This document shows, piece by piece, positions 7,487 to 15,783 of a stretch of 25,559 nucleotides of DNA. Made by a program: the position numbers and the translations under genes. This DNA is from Rhodospirillaceae bacterium UBA3470. GTDB taxonomy: Bacteria; Pseudomonadota; Alphaproteobacteria; Rhodospirillales; Casp-alpha2. The notes beneath the pieces are model-generated. The model was not told the origin of the DNA. It did no database searches and worked only from the letters and a program-made list of their open reading frames with translations. The first letter of the stretch is position 1; each line of letters begins with the position of its first letter. The stretch lies in assembly GCA_002378125.1 (NCBI GenBank), contig DFRF01000054.1:1-25559 (forward strand). The letters are read 5' to 3'.

Positions 7487-9415
7487 TCAGGCGCGGCCTT
7501 TTTTTATGTTGCGGATCAAAAACCGGCCTGGTTGGAGAAGCGGTGGAACGCTCACCGGAACCGGCAGTGGAGATCCTAGTATTTGGCTTGCCAAAATCTC
7601 GCCAGCCAACGGCGCAGTAAGGAAACCGCGCGAGCCCAGACCCGATAGGACGAACAAACCTGGCTGGTCGATATGGAACCCAAGATCACCCATCTCGCCG
7701 CCAACGCCCATGGCGGACAAGGCAGAAGCAACGGCCTCGCCTTCGGGAACGGGGCCAACCACTGGAACCCGGTCTGGCGTGGTCGCGCGAAGCCCAGTCC
7801 AACCGCCCGTCACGTCGCCCAATGCCGTCGCTAATTGTGGCAACCGCTGCGCGACAAATTCTAAATTTCGGCGATGATCATCCTCTCGCACAGCCACCCA
7901 GGAATCGCCGTTCCAATCGGCCTCTCGATCGAATGTGGCGCCCAGGATATGCATACCATCTACAGCGGGCGTCAGATAGTTGCCGAAGGTAATAGGCGCC
8001 GTTATCTGATCCGATATCGGCGTCGCCGCCACATAGGAGATTTGTCCCCGATTGGCGGCTAACGCCATGGCCGAGAAACCGCTCAAGGCCATGGCGTCTA
8101 TGCCGTTTGCTAAGATAACGGCCGCCGCATCCTTAACCGATGCATCATCCAAATGCAGGCGCCATCCATCCTTTTGCCGCGCAAGGCGGGTGATACCGTT
8201 GCCGAAGCGTGTGCTAACGCCGTCACCCAAGGCCGCGCAGACCTCTCGCGTATCCAACGTGCCACCCGCGGCGAACCAAGTGCCGCCTGTATCAGCCGGT
8301 ATGCCGCTGACCACTTGGCATCCCGCCGCGTCGACAGCCTCGGCGCCCGGCAAAGCTTGATAGCGCGTGCCATCCGCTGCATCTCGACCAAGCACTAGGA
8401 TACCGCGGCTGATCCATGCTTCATCAAGGGCATCATAGCAGCGCGACGCGAACTCGAACGCGGCATGAAAAAAAGCCGCAAGGGACGAACCATCGTTCAG
8501 GGGGCGAGGCTGAAGCAAACCTGTCGGTGTTCCCGAAGCCCCACCGCCAGCAACACCATGGCGGTCGTATACCGTAACCTCCGCTCCCGCATCACCAAGC
8601 GCCCGCGCCGCACTCATGCCGGCAATGCCTGCGCCGATGACCACGACCGGGCCATCAATCGCGCCAGACAACGGTGCTTCAACCCGTTGTGAAGCCGATT
8701 GCCCCACCCGCACGGGACGCTCCGTCAGTTGGCCAACTAGGCATTCCCGTTTCGACCCGAACCCCGGATGCCTCTTCATGGTGAACCCAGCGTCGACTAG
8801 GCCTCGGCGGACGGCGCCGGCGGCAGTGAAAGTCGCGACGGTCGCATTGGGTGAAGACCGCGCAGCAACCCGCGATAAGATATCGGGCGCCCACATCTCG
8901 GGGTTCCGCGCGGGGGCAAAACCGTCCAGATACCAGGCATCCGCGAACAGTGCCATTTCATCCAAGGCGCTGGCCACTTCGCCATAAACCAACAGCAACG
9001 CTATCCGTCCGCTGTCAAAGCGCAGGAGATGATGGCCGGGGCGGCGCGGTGGCAGTTGATCAACTAGCGCTTTCGCCAGTTCGCCAATTTCGGGAAATGC
9101 CGCAGTGGCGCGCCACACGTCATCCGCGGTGAGCGGATAACCTTCAACCGAAACAAAATGCAACCGACCCGTTTGGCCTCTGTCGCGCCAGGATTTCCAA
9201 GTTGTAAGAAAGTTCAACCCGGTCCCGAACCCGAGCTCACCAATAGTGAACCGCGTGCGGCCGCGCCAGCGGTCGGGGAGGTCATTTCCGGCCAGAAAGA
9301 CGTGGCGGGTTTCTGCCAGACCGTTCTCCACCGAATAATAGGGATCGTTAAAGCGCCCAGACACTGGAACCGCGTCGCCGCGCCAGGAAATATCAGGATC
9401 CAAAAGGCTCGTCAT
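7487..9415 (-). CDS. mnmC: Bifunctional tRNA 5-methylaminomethyl-2-thiouridine synthesis protein MnmC
   Basis: A 642-aa fusion of two enzymes that finish the wobble-uridine modification mnm5s2U in tRNA. The N-terminal methyltransferase domain carries the SAM-binding motif GELGFGTGLNF (59-69) and the MnmC hallmark YLDGFAPARNP (162-172). The C-terminal domain is a DAO-type FAD oxidoreductase starting with GAGIAG (261-266) and ending with LSGLGSRGFLTAPLAGEILA. It removes the carboxymethyl group before the methyltransferase acts. Both halves appear complete, and length is in the usual 610-670 range. I chose the ATG at 9415 (MTSLLDPDISW) because similarity begins there; the frame allows a GTG at 9460. 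No strong ribosome site is visible at either. It is divergent from the PEBP gene and upstream of the creatininase gene. Confidence 0.93.
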   Translation of the reverse strand: MTSLLDPDISWRGDAVPVSGRFNDPYYSVENGLAETRHVFLAGNDLPDRWRGRTRFTIGELGFGTGLNFLTTWKSWRDRGQTGRLHFVSVEGYPLTADDVWRATAAFPEIGELAKALVDQLPPRRPGHHLLRFDSGRIALLLVYGEVASALDEMALFADAWYLDGFAPARNPEMWAPDILSRVAARSSPNATVATFTAAGAVRRGLVDAGFTMKRHPGFGSKRECLVGQLTERPVRVGQSASQRVEAPLSGAIDGPVVVIGAGIAGMSAARALGDAGAEVTVYDRHGVAGGGASGTPTGLLQPRPLNDGSSLAAFFHAAFEFASRCYDALDEAWISRGILVLGRDAADGTRYQALPGAEAVDAAGCQVVSGIPADTGGTWFAAGGTLDTREVCAALGDGVSTRFGNGITRLARQKDGWRLHLDDASVKDAAAVILANGIDAMALSGFSAMALAANRGQISYVAATPISDQITAPITFGNYLTPAVDGMHILGATFDREADWNGDSWVAVREDDHRRNLEFVAQRLPQLATALGDVTGGWTGLRATTPDRVPVVGPVPEGEAVASALSAMGVGGEMGDLGFHIDQPGLFVLSGLGSRGFLTAPLAGEILASQILGSPLPVPVSVPPLLQPGRFLIRNIKKGRA

Positions 9416-9520
9416 ATTCGGTAATAACGTGGGCTGGCGCGAGGTGCAAACACTGGCCACAATAGCTACGCGAGGCTATCCTCGGACAATAGAAAATGTT
9501 GAATTTCAGAGGAGGCCCCC

Positions 9521-10165
9521 ATGTCAGGAACCCTTACCGTCACTTCGGACGCCTTCAAGGACGGCGACCCGATCCCAGAAAAATATGCTTTCTGCGCACC
9601 TTGCGTCGAGGAGCATTCAAAGATGAGCACCAATATCAGCCCTGCGCTAAGCTGGTCCGCAGGCCCCGAGGGCACCAAGAGCTATGCGATAATCTGCGTT
9701 GATGTGGACGTACCGACCATTTTCGACAACATCAACACGGAAGGCAAAACCATTCCCGCGGACCAGCCCCGTCAGGATTTCTTTCACGGCCTTCTGGTGG
9801 ACGTGTCAGCGAACCGCACCAACTTGGCCGAAGGCGAAGAATCGGACGGTCTGGTTGCCAAGGGCAAGCCGATTGGCCGCATGCCCCACGGCTTGCGGGG
9901 CATCAACGACTTCACCATGTTTATGGCATCTAACCCGGACATGGCCGGCAACTACGGCGGATATGATGGTCCCTGCCCGCCCTGGAACGATGAGTTGCTG
10001 CACCACTACGAATTTCGGGTATACGCCCTGGACGTGGACAGCCTGGGCCTGGATGAAGGCGGTGAGTTTCGTGGCGCAGAGGTCATGGCCGCCCTGGAAG
10101 GCCACATCCTGGCGGAAGGAAAGCTGACGGGCACTTATACCCAAAACCCGGATGTTTCGTCCTAG
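9521..10165 (+). CDS. YbhB/YbcL family Raf kinase inhibitor-like protein (PEBP family)
   Basis: A 214-aa member of the phosphatidylethanolamine-binding protein family. It has the ligand-pocket residues in VDVDVPT (Asp61, Asp63, Pro65), then FFHGLLVDVSA with His88, and the second signature YGGYDGPCPPWND followed by HHYEFRVYALD. Bacterial YbhB/YbcL proteins have no settled biochemical role. No signal peptide is seen, so it should be cytoplasmic. The start at 9521 is clear, with AGAGGAGG about 6 bases upstream. The protein is somewhat longer than the 150-180 aa of E. coli YbhB, with extra residues in the loop after the first signature. Its stop TAG shares the four-base palindrome CTAG (10162-10165) with the stop of the convergent gene. 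Confidence 0.92.
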   Translation: MSGTLTVTSDAFKDGDPIPEKYAFCAPCVEEHSKMSTNISPALSWSAGPEGTKSYAIICVDVDVPTIFDNINTEGKTIPADQPRQDFFHGLLVDVSANRTNLAEGEESDGLVAKGKPIGRMPHGLRGINDFTMFMASNPDMAGNYGGYDGPCPPWNDELLHHYEFRVYALDVDSLGLDEGGEFRGAEVMAALEGHILAEGKLTGTYTQNPDVSS

Positions 10166-10962
10166 GCCTTGCGTCGCGTCCCTGGGGCCGGTGGCGTTTG
10201 GGGCGGTCCGGCGAAGCATTGGGCCACTGCCATCCAACGATTGGCGACATCGCCGATCACGGTCAAATCCGTGTCGTCGATGTTGCGTGTCTGGGTGACT
10301 ACTTGGCAGAACCCTTCGGCCGGGCCCTCGATACGGTTGGTATTCGAAGCCTCATTCCATTCCCACAAAGCTCCCGACGGCGCGGTCAGACGCACGTAGG
10401 GTTTTCCCTCTGGTACGGGCTCATCGCGGTTGATGAAGGTCCAGTCAAAGGTATTGATGCCCATGACGCAGATATTCTTGATCCGATCTCCACTGATCCG
10501 GTCCTCGCCTAGAAGATCGTATATGGCCTGAGTATGGGACCAGGTCTCCATTAATCGTGCGGTTATGGAGGATCGAACACTCATGTCCGGCCCGGCCCAC
10601 TTCACCCGCTTCTTCGGATCAGCGACGGCAAACCGATCGCACATGCTGGGATAATAGGCGCGCCATTCCTCGAAAAGCGCTCGCCCCTTGAGGCCCTCCA
10701 TAAGCCGATCCGTGGCGTCAATAAGAGTTTCGCCGTGTGTCTTCCGGGCGGCGCGCATTTCGCCGTATTCACGGACAAACCGGGGCTCGTCGTGAACCGA
10801 TAAATCGGCCATAACGTTAAAGAAATGCAAGTGCTGCATAATATGGTTGATAGTCCAGGCCTTGAACCCGGTCGGCCGCTTGAAATCGACGTCCGACATC
10901 GGGGCTAGAAGTTCGGCGACGACGTCACACTCTTCACGGAAATCGTTCGCTTGAGGCATCAT
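10162..10962 (-). CDS. TIGR03084-type metal-binding protein (DinB/mycothiol maleylpyruvate isomerase-like fold)
   Basis: This 266-aa protein looks like the TIGR03084 family, related to the DinB four-helix proteins and to mycothiol-dependent maleylpyruvate isomerases. The likely metal-binding histidines sit in NHIMQHLHFF (residues 39-48, His44 best placed) and METWSHTQAIYDLLG (His143). These bundles usually bind a divalent metal with three residues; the reaction of this family is unknown. The start ATGATG follows a GAGGAG ribosome site. A C-terminal Pro-rich tail (PPQTPPAPGTRRKA) is probably disordered. It lies downstream of the acyl-CoA synthetase on the same strand. The small broken frame between them ends in a TGA that overlaps this start, so it was probably once translated in coupling with a third gene. 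Confidence 0.8.
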   Translation of the reverse strand: MMPQANDFREECDVVAELLAPMSDVDFKRPTGFKAWTINHIMQHLHFFNVMADLSVHDEPRFVREYGEMRAARKTHGETLIDATDRLMEGLKGRALFEEWRAYYPSMCDRFAVADPKKRVKWAGPDMSVRSSITARLMETWSHTQAIYDLLGEDRISGDRIKNICVMGINTFDWTFINRDEPVPEGKPYVRLTAPSGALWEWNEASNTNRIEGPAEGFCQVVTQTRNIDDTDLTVIGDVANRWMAVAQCFAGPPQTPPAPGTRRKA

Positions 10963-11204
10963 AGATTGGTCTCCTCAATCTTGAACATGGCCGCATCGGC
11001 GGCGATCTGTATCCCCAATCAGAACATATCGTCGCTGACCGCGTGGTTCACTAGGGTAAGGATGTCGTGCTGCATCTTCATGACCCCAAGGACTGCCAGT
11101 CGAGTGCCGGCGCTCCCCGATTATCTCGGCTCCACGAATCCCTCCGGGACGGTTCCATGCAACAGCGCGGTGATCTGTGAGATTGCGCGCCCGAGCGTCT
11201 TCAT
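10959..11204 (-). pseudogene. Possible broken small gene between acyl-CoA synthetase and the DinB-like gene
   Basis: One minus-strand frame starting at ATG 11204 reads 27 codons (MKTLGRAISQITALLHGTVP...), a TAA, 33 codons (ending VNHAVSDDMF), a TGA, then 19 codons (LGIQIAADAAMFKIEETNL) and a final TGA. That last TGA overlaps the ATG of the next gene (ATGA), the usual sign of translational coupling, although two stops now interrupt the frame. Another frame over the first half reads AAVLLYRREYEDARARNLTD, which faintly recalls the small C-terminal domain of AtuA-type proteins. The two readings compete and I cannot name the family. The stretch 10963-11241 has no intact gene. Confidence 0.35.
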
Positions 11205-11241
11205 ACTCACGCCGGTATAGCAAAACGGCAGCCATGTGGAT

Positions 11242-13332
11242 CTACATACTCGTTTTCGGGACGATCAAGGCATCCACGGCGACGGCCCCGTCGGACAGCA
11301 CCAGGAAGGGATTAATGTCGATAGTCTCAATCACTTCAGCATTCTCAGCGGCAAACACGGAGAGCCGCGCCAGGGCGTCCGCCAGGGCATCAATATCTGC
11401 CGGCGGCGCGCCACGCACGCCGTCTAGCATGGAGCGACCTTGAATCTCGTCGATCATGCGGCGTGCCTCGTCCATCCCAAAGGGCGCCAGGCGGAAGGTG
11501 ACGTCATTCAAGACTTCAACGAAGACGCCGCCGAGCCCGAACATGACCGCCGGGCCGAAGACCGGATCGCTGACCACGCCCATGACGGTCTCGACCCCGT
11601 CGGAAACCATCTCCGCGACGATGACCCCGTCGATTCGGGCATCTGGCGCGGCATCGGCCGCGCGCTGAATTAGGGTTGCGTAACCATCGCGAACAGCGTC
11701 TTTCGTCTCAAGATTCAGTAAGACGCCACCGATCTCGGTCTTGTGCAGTATGTCCGGCGAGGCGATTTTCAAGACCACCGGTCCGCCGATGTCGCGCCAT
11801 ATGGCTACCGCCGCATCAGCATCTCCAGCTAATCCTTCTTTAGTCACCGGGATACCGGCGCTGCCGAGGATGGCCTTTGCTTCGTGTTCGGCTACCGACG
11901 CCGTGGGCGCGGGCATTGCCTGCGCTGGCAGCGCCGGCGGCACGTCGGGTCGGCCTCGGCGATAAATCTCCCCAAACCGGGTCAGCGCCGCCATGGCGCG
12001 AACCGCCAGGGACGGATCATCGAAGCAGGGGTAGCCCATGTCCTCGTATGTGCGGACCAACTCAACGGAAGCCTGCATGCTCATGATCATCGGCTCATCC
12101 GGATACTTCTCCTTAAGGCCACCAAAAATTTTCAGGCAAACATCCTTAGTGAAGGGTGACTCCGGGACGCTGGCCATATAAATGATGTGGGAATCGTAAT
12201 CGGCTTCATCGACAGTCAGACTGACGTTCTTTTCCATGAGGTCGGGGTCGTTGAGGGCCTGGGCGGTAAAGTCGACCGGATTGTTGACGCCCGCATAGGG
12301 GATCATTTCCTTCAACTTCTTCTGCACCAGGTTGGGCAGCGGCATTACATCCAAATCGCGTTTGACCGACGCGTCGGCCATCTGCACGCCGACACCGCCT
12401 GAAATGGTCTGCAGGCTGATCTTGTTGCCGGCCGGGAAGCGACCAAACTGGCATGCATAAGCTACATCCGCCAATTCTTCGGTGGTTTCAGCACGGTAGA
12501 CCCCATACTGACGGAACAAAGCCTCATAGACCGCGTCCGCACCGGCAAGAGACGCTGTATGCGACGCCGCGGCACGGGCGCCAGCATCGGTCGTACCAAC
12601 CTTCATAAAGACCACAGGCTTTTCCGCATCGCGCGCCATTTCCAGGGCCTGGCAAATGCGGTCAGCATTCTTTATGCCCTCCGCATAGGCCAGAATGACA
12701 TCCACGTCTGGAGTTTGCGCGTAGTATTCAATGACCTCCGCGACGTCTACGTCGGCCTCGTTCCCCGTGGTTACCCAATAATTGGTACCTATACCGCGCT
12801 TTTGCGCCGCCAGAAACAGGTGTGAGCCATACGCGCCACTTTGACTAATGATGCCGGCGGTACCGTTGGCGACCTTAATCATGCTAGGAGCATTGGCGAA
12901 GGTCCCGAACCAACCGTGCGCGATATTGAAGATGCCAAGGCAATTCGGACCTATGATGCGCATCCCGGTCTCCGCGGCGATGTCACTGATCTCCGCTTGA
13001 GCCGCGTCCTCACCCATTTCGGCGAAACCCGACGTGAAAATCACCGCGCTCTTCACGCCGCATTCGGCGCAATCGCGGATAACGTCGACCGCGATGGCAG
13101 CGGGCACGGAGATAATGGCGCTGTCAACAGCCTCGGGCACGTCCTTGATGCTAGAATAGGCCTTTAGGCCTTGTACCGTTTCGCGCTTCTTGTTTACCGG
13201 GAAGATATTGCCCTTGAAACCCTGCTCCTTGGTGAAATGAAGGGGGCGTCCGCCGATTCGTGATGGCGTATCCGATGCGCCAATGACGGCGATGGAATTA
13301 GGTTTCAAAAGTGGTTCGAGTGAATACGCCAT
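11242..13332 (-). CDS. NDP-forming acyl-CoA synthetase (acetate-CoA ligase family), fused alpha and beta parts
   Basis: A 696-aa single-chain enzyme of the ADP-forming acetyl-CoA synthetase superfamily, which interconverts acyl-CoA + ADP + Pi with acid + CoA + ATP. The CoA-binding Rossmann domain starts with SIAVIGASDTPSRIGG. The succinyl-CoA ligase-like domains follow with GPNCLGIFN, GIISQSGAYG and the loop AASHTASLAG that carries the phosphorylated histidine. The C-terminal third is an ATP-grasp domain beginning around EHEAKAILGSAGIPV, with GGPVVLKIASPDILHKTEIGG and ETIDINPFLV. No acetyltransferase domain is attached, so it is not the Pat-type fusion. The ATG at 13332 has AGAAGGA upstream. 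Substrate is not given by sequence. An inverted repeat about 75 bases upstream may be its operator. The DinB-like gene lies downstream on the same strand. Confidence 0.93.
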   Translation of the reverse strand: MAYSLEPLLKPNSIAVIGASDTPSRIGGRPLHFTKEQGFKGNIFPVNKKRETVQGLKAYSSIKDVPEAVDSAIISVPAAIAVDVIRDCAECGVKSAVIFTSGFAEMGEDAAQAEISDIAAETGMRIIGPNCLGIFNIAHGWFGTFANAPSMIKVANGTAGIISQSGAYGSHLFLAAQKRGIGTNYWVTTGNEADVDVAEVIEYYAQTPDVDVILAYAEGIKNADRICQALEMARDAEKPVVFMKVGTTDAGARAAASHTASLAGADAVYEALFRQYGVYRAETTEELADVAYACQFGRFPAGNKISLQTISGGVGVQMADASVKRDLDVMPLPNLVQKKLKEMIPYAGVNNPVDFTAQALNDPDLMEKNVSLTVDEADYDSHIIYMASVPESPFTKDVCLKIFGGLKEKYPDEPMIMSMQASVELVRTYEDMGYPCFDDPSLAVRAMAALTRFGEIYRRGRPDVPPALPAQAMPAPTASVAEHEAKAILGSAGIPVTKEGLAGDADAAVAIWRDIGGPVVLKIASPDILHKTEIGGVLLNLETKDAVRDGYATLIQRAADAAPDARIDGVIVAEMVSDGVETVMGVVSDPVFGPAVMFGLGGVFVEVLNDVTFRLAPFGMDEARRMIDEIQGRSMLDGVRGAPPADIDALADALARLSVFAAENAEVIETIDINPFLVLSDGAVAVDALIVPKTSM

Positions 13333-13404
13333 CGCGTGCGAATTCCTTCTAGGGGGCAGTTAATTGGTCTGCTAGGTCCCGGGGCTCCAGCTCCAGCGCC
13401 AGCA

Positions 13405-13420
13405 TAGCAAGAATTTGCTA
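13405..13420. promoter_or_regulatory. Candidate operator dyad upstream of the acyl-CoA synthetase gene
   Basis: The sequence TAGCAA-GAAT-TTGCTA is a perfect 6-bp inverted repeat with a 4-base spacer, in the 227-base gap between map (ending at 13560) and the acyl-CoA synthetase start at 13332. Its size suits a dimeric helix-turn-helix repressor. No regulator gene is adjacent and no second copy was noticed, so this is a candidate only. Confidence 0.35.
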
Positions 13421-13559
13421 GGCATGGATTAGACCCGATATATCTGTGATGAGGGAAATTTGCATATCATCATTTCGCAGTGGTTGGGTCCCGCGGCATC
13501 AAAAATGAGCGCATCCGATTTACCATCGATATTCATGCCCCCGTTCGAGCGTCGTGCGG

Positions 13560-14384
13560 CTAAATATCATAAGGTGGTTTATTGAGACCTTCCGGTGACA
13601 AGGTAAACACTTCGTAGCCGTCATCGGTGACGGCTAGGGAATGTTCGAACTGGGCTGACAGAGATCGATCCTTGGTCACCGCCGTCCAACCGTCGGAAAG
13701 AATCTTCACATCGAACCGTCCCACGTTGATCATAGGCTCAATTGTGAAAAACATGCCGGCCTGCAAAACGTCGCCCTCGCCCGGACGGCCAAAGTGCATC
13801 ACATTGGGCGCGTCGTGAAATACCTTACCTAGGCCGTGCCCGCAGAAATCGCGCACCACGGAGAACCGCTCGCCTTCGGCATAGGATTGGATGGCGTGTC
13901 CGATATCCCCCAGGGTCGCACCCGGCTTGACCATGCGGATACCGCGCCACATCGCCTCGAACGTAACATCGATCAAGCGTTGAGCTTTGACGCTGGATTT
14001 CCCGACGGTGAACATACGGCTCGAATCGCCGTGCCAGCCGTCAACGATCACGGTGACATCGATATTGATGGCATCGCCATCCTTCAAGCGCTTGTCACCG
14101 GGAATGCCGTGGCAAACGACGTGGTTAATAGACGTGCAAATGGACTTGGGGAACCCCCGATATCCCAACGGCGCTGGCACCGCACCGCGATCAACAATGA
14201 ATTGGTGACACATTTTGTCCAATTCTTCAGTAGTGGTGCGCGGCTGCACGTGGGGCGTAATGAAGTCTAGGCATTCGGCGGCCAGACGACCGGCGCGACG
14301 CATCCCCTCGTAACTCTCGGGGCCGTGAATTTTGATGTGCCGGCCATCGCGGCCCAGCGTCCGGGTAATCAAGTCTTCTTGCAT
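13560..14384 (-). CDS. map: Type I methionine aminopeptidase
   Basis: A 274-aa cytoplasmic enzyme that removes the initiator methionine from new proteins. All five metal ligands of the M24A family are present: Asp108 and Asp119 (INIDVTVIVDGWHGD), His182 (DFCGHGLGKVFHDAP), Glu215 (FFTIEPM) and Glu246 (QFEHSLAV). The substrate-site histidine is in INHVVCHGIPG. No N-terminal zinc-finger extension is seen, as expected for bacteria. I chose the ATG at 14384; a GTG directly before it at 14387 is possible. It follows sfsA by 73 bases on the same strand, a gene order I associate with alphaproteobacteria, and is probably co-transcribed with it. The contrast with the M24 hydrolase at 2429-3622, which has lost these ligands, is instructive. 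Confidence 0.96.
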   Translation of the reverse strand: MQEDLITRTLGRDGRHIKIHGPESYEGMRRAGRLAAECLDFITPHVQPRTTTEELDKMCHQFIVDRGAVPAPLGYRGFPKSICTSINHVVCHGIPGDKRLKDGDAINIDVTVIVDGWHGDSSRMFTVGKSSVKAQRLIDVTFEAMWRGIRMVKPGATLGDIGHAIQSYAEGERFSVVRDFCGHGLGKVFHDAPNVMHFGRPGEGDVLQAGMFFTIEPMINVGRFDVKILSDGWTAVTKDRSLSAQFEHSLAVTDDGYEVFTLSPEGLNKPPYDI

Positions 14385-14457
14385 CACGAGATTATGCCAG
14401 TAATTAGACCATTTTGCCTAGCGCAGTCCGCCCCCAACACCCTGAAAGATAAGCGCG

Positions 14458-15168
14458 TCAGCCAAGGAATTCCACCGGCTTGGCAACGTTAATCTCCTTT
14501 GGGGTAAGCTTGCAATTGAAGGCGATCACCTCCACGCCGGACTTGCGGGCCTTGTCCAAGGCCTCGCCATAGGTGGGATCGATATCCCGGGCAATGGCCA
14601 TGCTGTCGGCGTCACCGCGTTGAAGCAGATAGAACATGACCGCCCGGTGGCCTTCCTTGACCATGTCAGAAAGCTCCGCCAGGTGCTTGGTACCACGCGC
14701 CGTTATGCCGTCTGGAAACTCGACCGGCGCGCCCTTGGTCAGATCGCGACGCATGGTGACGTTTTTGACTTCCACATAGCAATTCCGACCGTCCGTCATC
14801 TCCAGCAACACGTCGATGCGAGAGTTATTGCCGTATTTCACCTCACGTCGTAAGTTGTCAAAGCCCGTGAGAGACGGCACCTTGCCAGCCACAATCGCCT
14901 CTGCAACCAGGGTATTGGGATGCTGAGTGTTAATCCCCACAAGCGATCGCTTGATTTGGATCATCTCCCACGTAAACTTGAGTTTCCGGTCCGGGTTCTT
15001 AGCCGGACTGAGCCAGACCTCGGCGCCGGGTTCATCAACGCTGATCATGGATCCAGAATTGGCGCAATGGGCGGTCACCACGTCACCATTTGCTAACGTG
15101 ACGTCAGCCATAAAACGCTTATAGCGTTTGATCAATTGACCTTTAATCAAAGGAGCGTGAAATTTCAT
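14458..15168 (-). CDS. sfsA: SfsA, DNA/RNA nuclease-like sugar fermentation stimulation protein
   Basis: A 236-aa SfsA protein. The N-terminal OB-like part is MKFHAPLIKGQLIKRYKRF with HCANSGSM, the most conserved block of the family. The C-terminal half has a PD-(D/E)xK-type core seen as SRIDVLLEM followed by CYVEVKNVTM. E. coli SfsA was first described as a regulator of maltose metabolism and binds DNA; its physiological role is still loose. Although the frame opens at 15255, similarity and an AGAGGA ribosome site both place the start at 15168. The C-terminus ends KPVEFLG. It forms a unit with map downstream, and its upstream side faces a 615-base region with no secure gene. Confidence 0.95.
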   Translation of the reverse strand: MKFHAPLIKGQLIKRYKRFMADVTLANGDVVTAHCANSGSMISVDEPGAEVWLSPAKNPDRKLKFTWEMIQIKRSLVGINTQHPNTLVAEAIVAGKVPSLTGFDNLRREVKYGNNSRIDVLLEMTDGRNCYVEVKNVTMRRDLTKGAPVEFPDGITARGTKHLAELSDMVKEGHRAVMFYLLQRGDADSMAIARDIDPTYGEALDKARKSGVEVIAFNCKLTPKEINVAKPVEFLG

Positions 15169-15783
15169 GCTTCCTCTTAAACGTCTCGATGGCAGCCGGC
15201 AAGCGGGTGTTTGCAAATTGATGCACCGCCCGCCGTTGGCGACCCGATATCGCACATTTCCAAATGTCGCGGCAGCATAATTTATCCTTAGGTCCCTACC
15301 GGATGATTGAATGAGCTATTTGAAAGACGGCCGTCTGCCGCCATCATACCCCTACCCTGTTCGTTCCGAAGTAGCACAAGTTGAGGCCTCCTACGCAAAC
15401 CGTCCAACCAAGTGCCGAAAATAAACCTGCATCCTCCGGCGCCAGGTTAGCAACGGCCTCACCCGCATTGCCTGGGCTCACGGGCTCGTTGATGACCTCA
15501 AGATTCTCATTCATTACATGCAGTCCATCCCGCAGGAGATCACGGGCTCGAGTTTCCATAAGATGAACTTTCGGGATTTCTGACGCCGGTTCGCCTACGC
15601 GGCGCTGTCACGGATCAAGTTCTCCTGCGGCTTCTCGGGGCTGGAACAAACATTGGTTTCCATCGCCTTCGCAGTTATCAAAATTAACAATCGGGATTTC
15701 CGTCAGACTAGTCGGCTGGACGATTTTGAACACCTGCTGATGATTCAAGACAACTGGAACCCGATGCCACGACCGCGCAACCC
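15169..15783. other. Gap without a secure gene; possible decayed frame at 15344-15783
   Basis: Between sfsA and the glutathione S-transferase gene there are 615 bases with no gene I can identify. On the minus strand a single frame runs from just past the transferase stop to a stop at 15344, broken only by one TGA near 15604. It reads VLNHQQVFKIVQP... before the TGA and METRARDLLRDG... after it (71 codons from 15559). A plus-strand frame over the same bases (HYMQSIPQEITGSSF...) is also interrupted only once, near the same place. Neither matches a family known to me. Old gene decay is likely, but which strand coded is undecided. Confidence 0.3.

Noticed and set aside
9471..9484. CGAGG-CTAT-CCTCG hairpin between mnmC and the PEBP gene
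   Set aside because: A 5-bp stem in a divergent promoter gap is expected by chance at this base composition, and nothing else supports a regulatory role.
10959..11204. Selenocysteine reading of the internal TGA
   Set aside because: The same frame also has a TAA, no selenoprotein family is recognised, and no SECIS-like stem was seen after the TGA.
11440..12159. Several plus-strand open frames opposite the acyl-CoA synthetase gene
   Set aside because: They mirror the codons of the real minus-strand gene and carry no domain; long antisense frames are normal in GC-rich genes.
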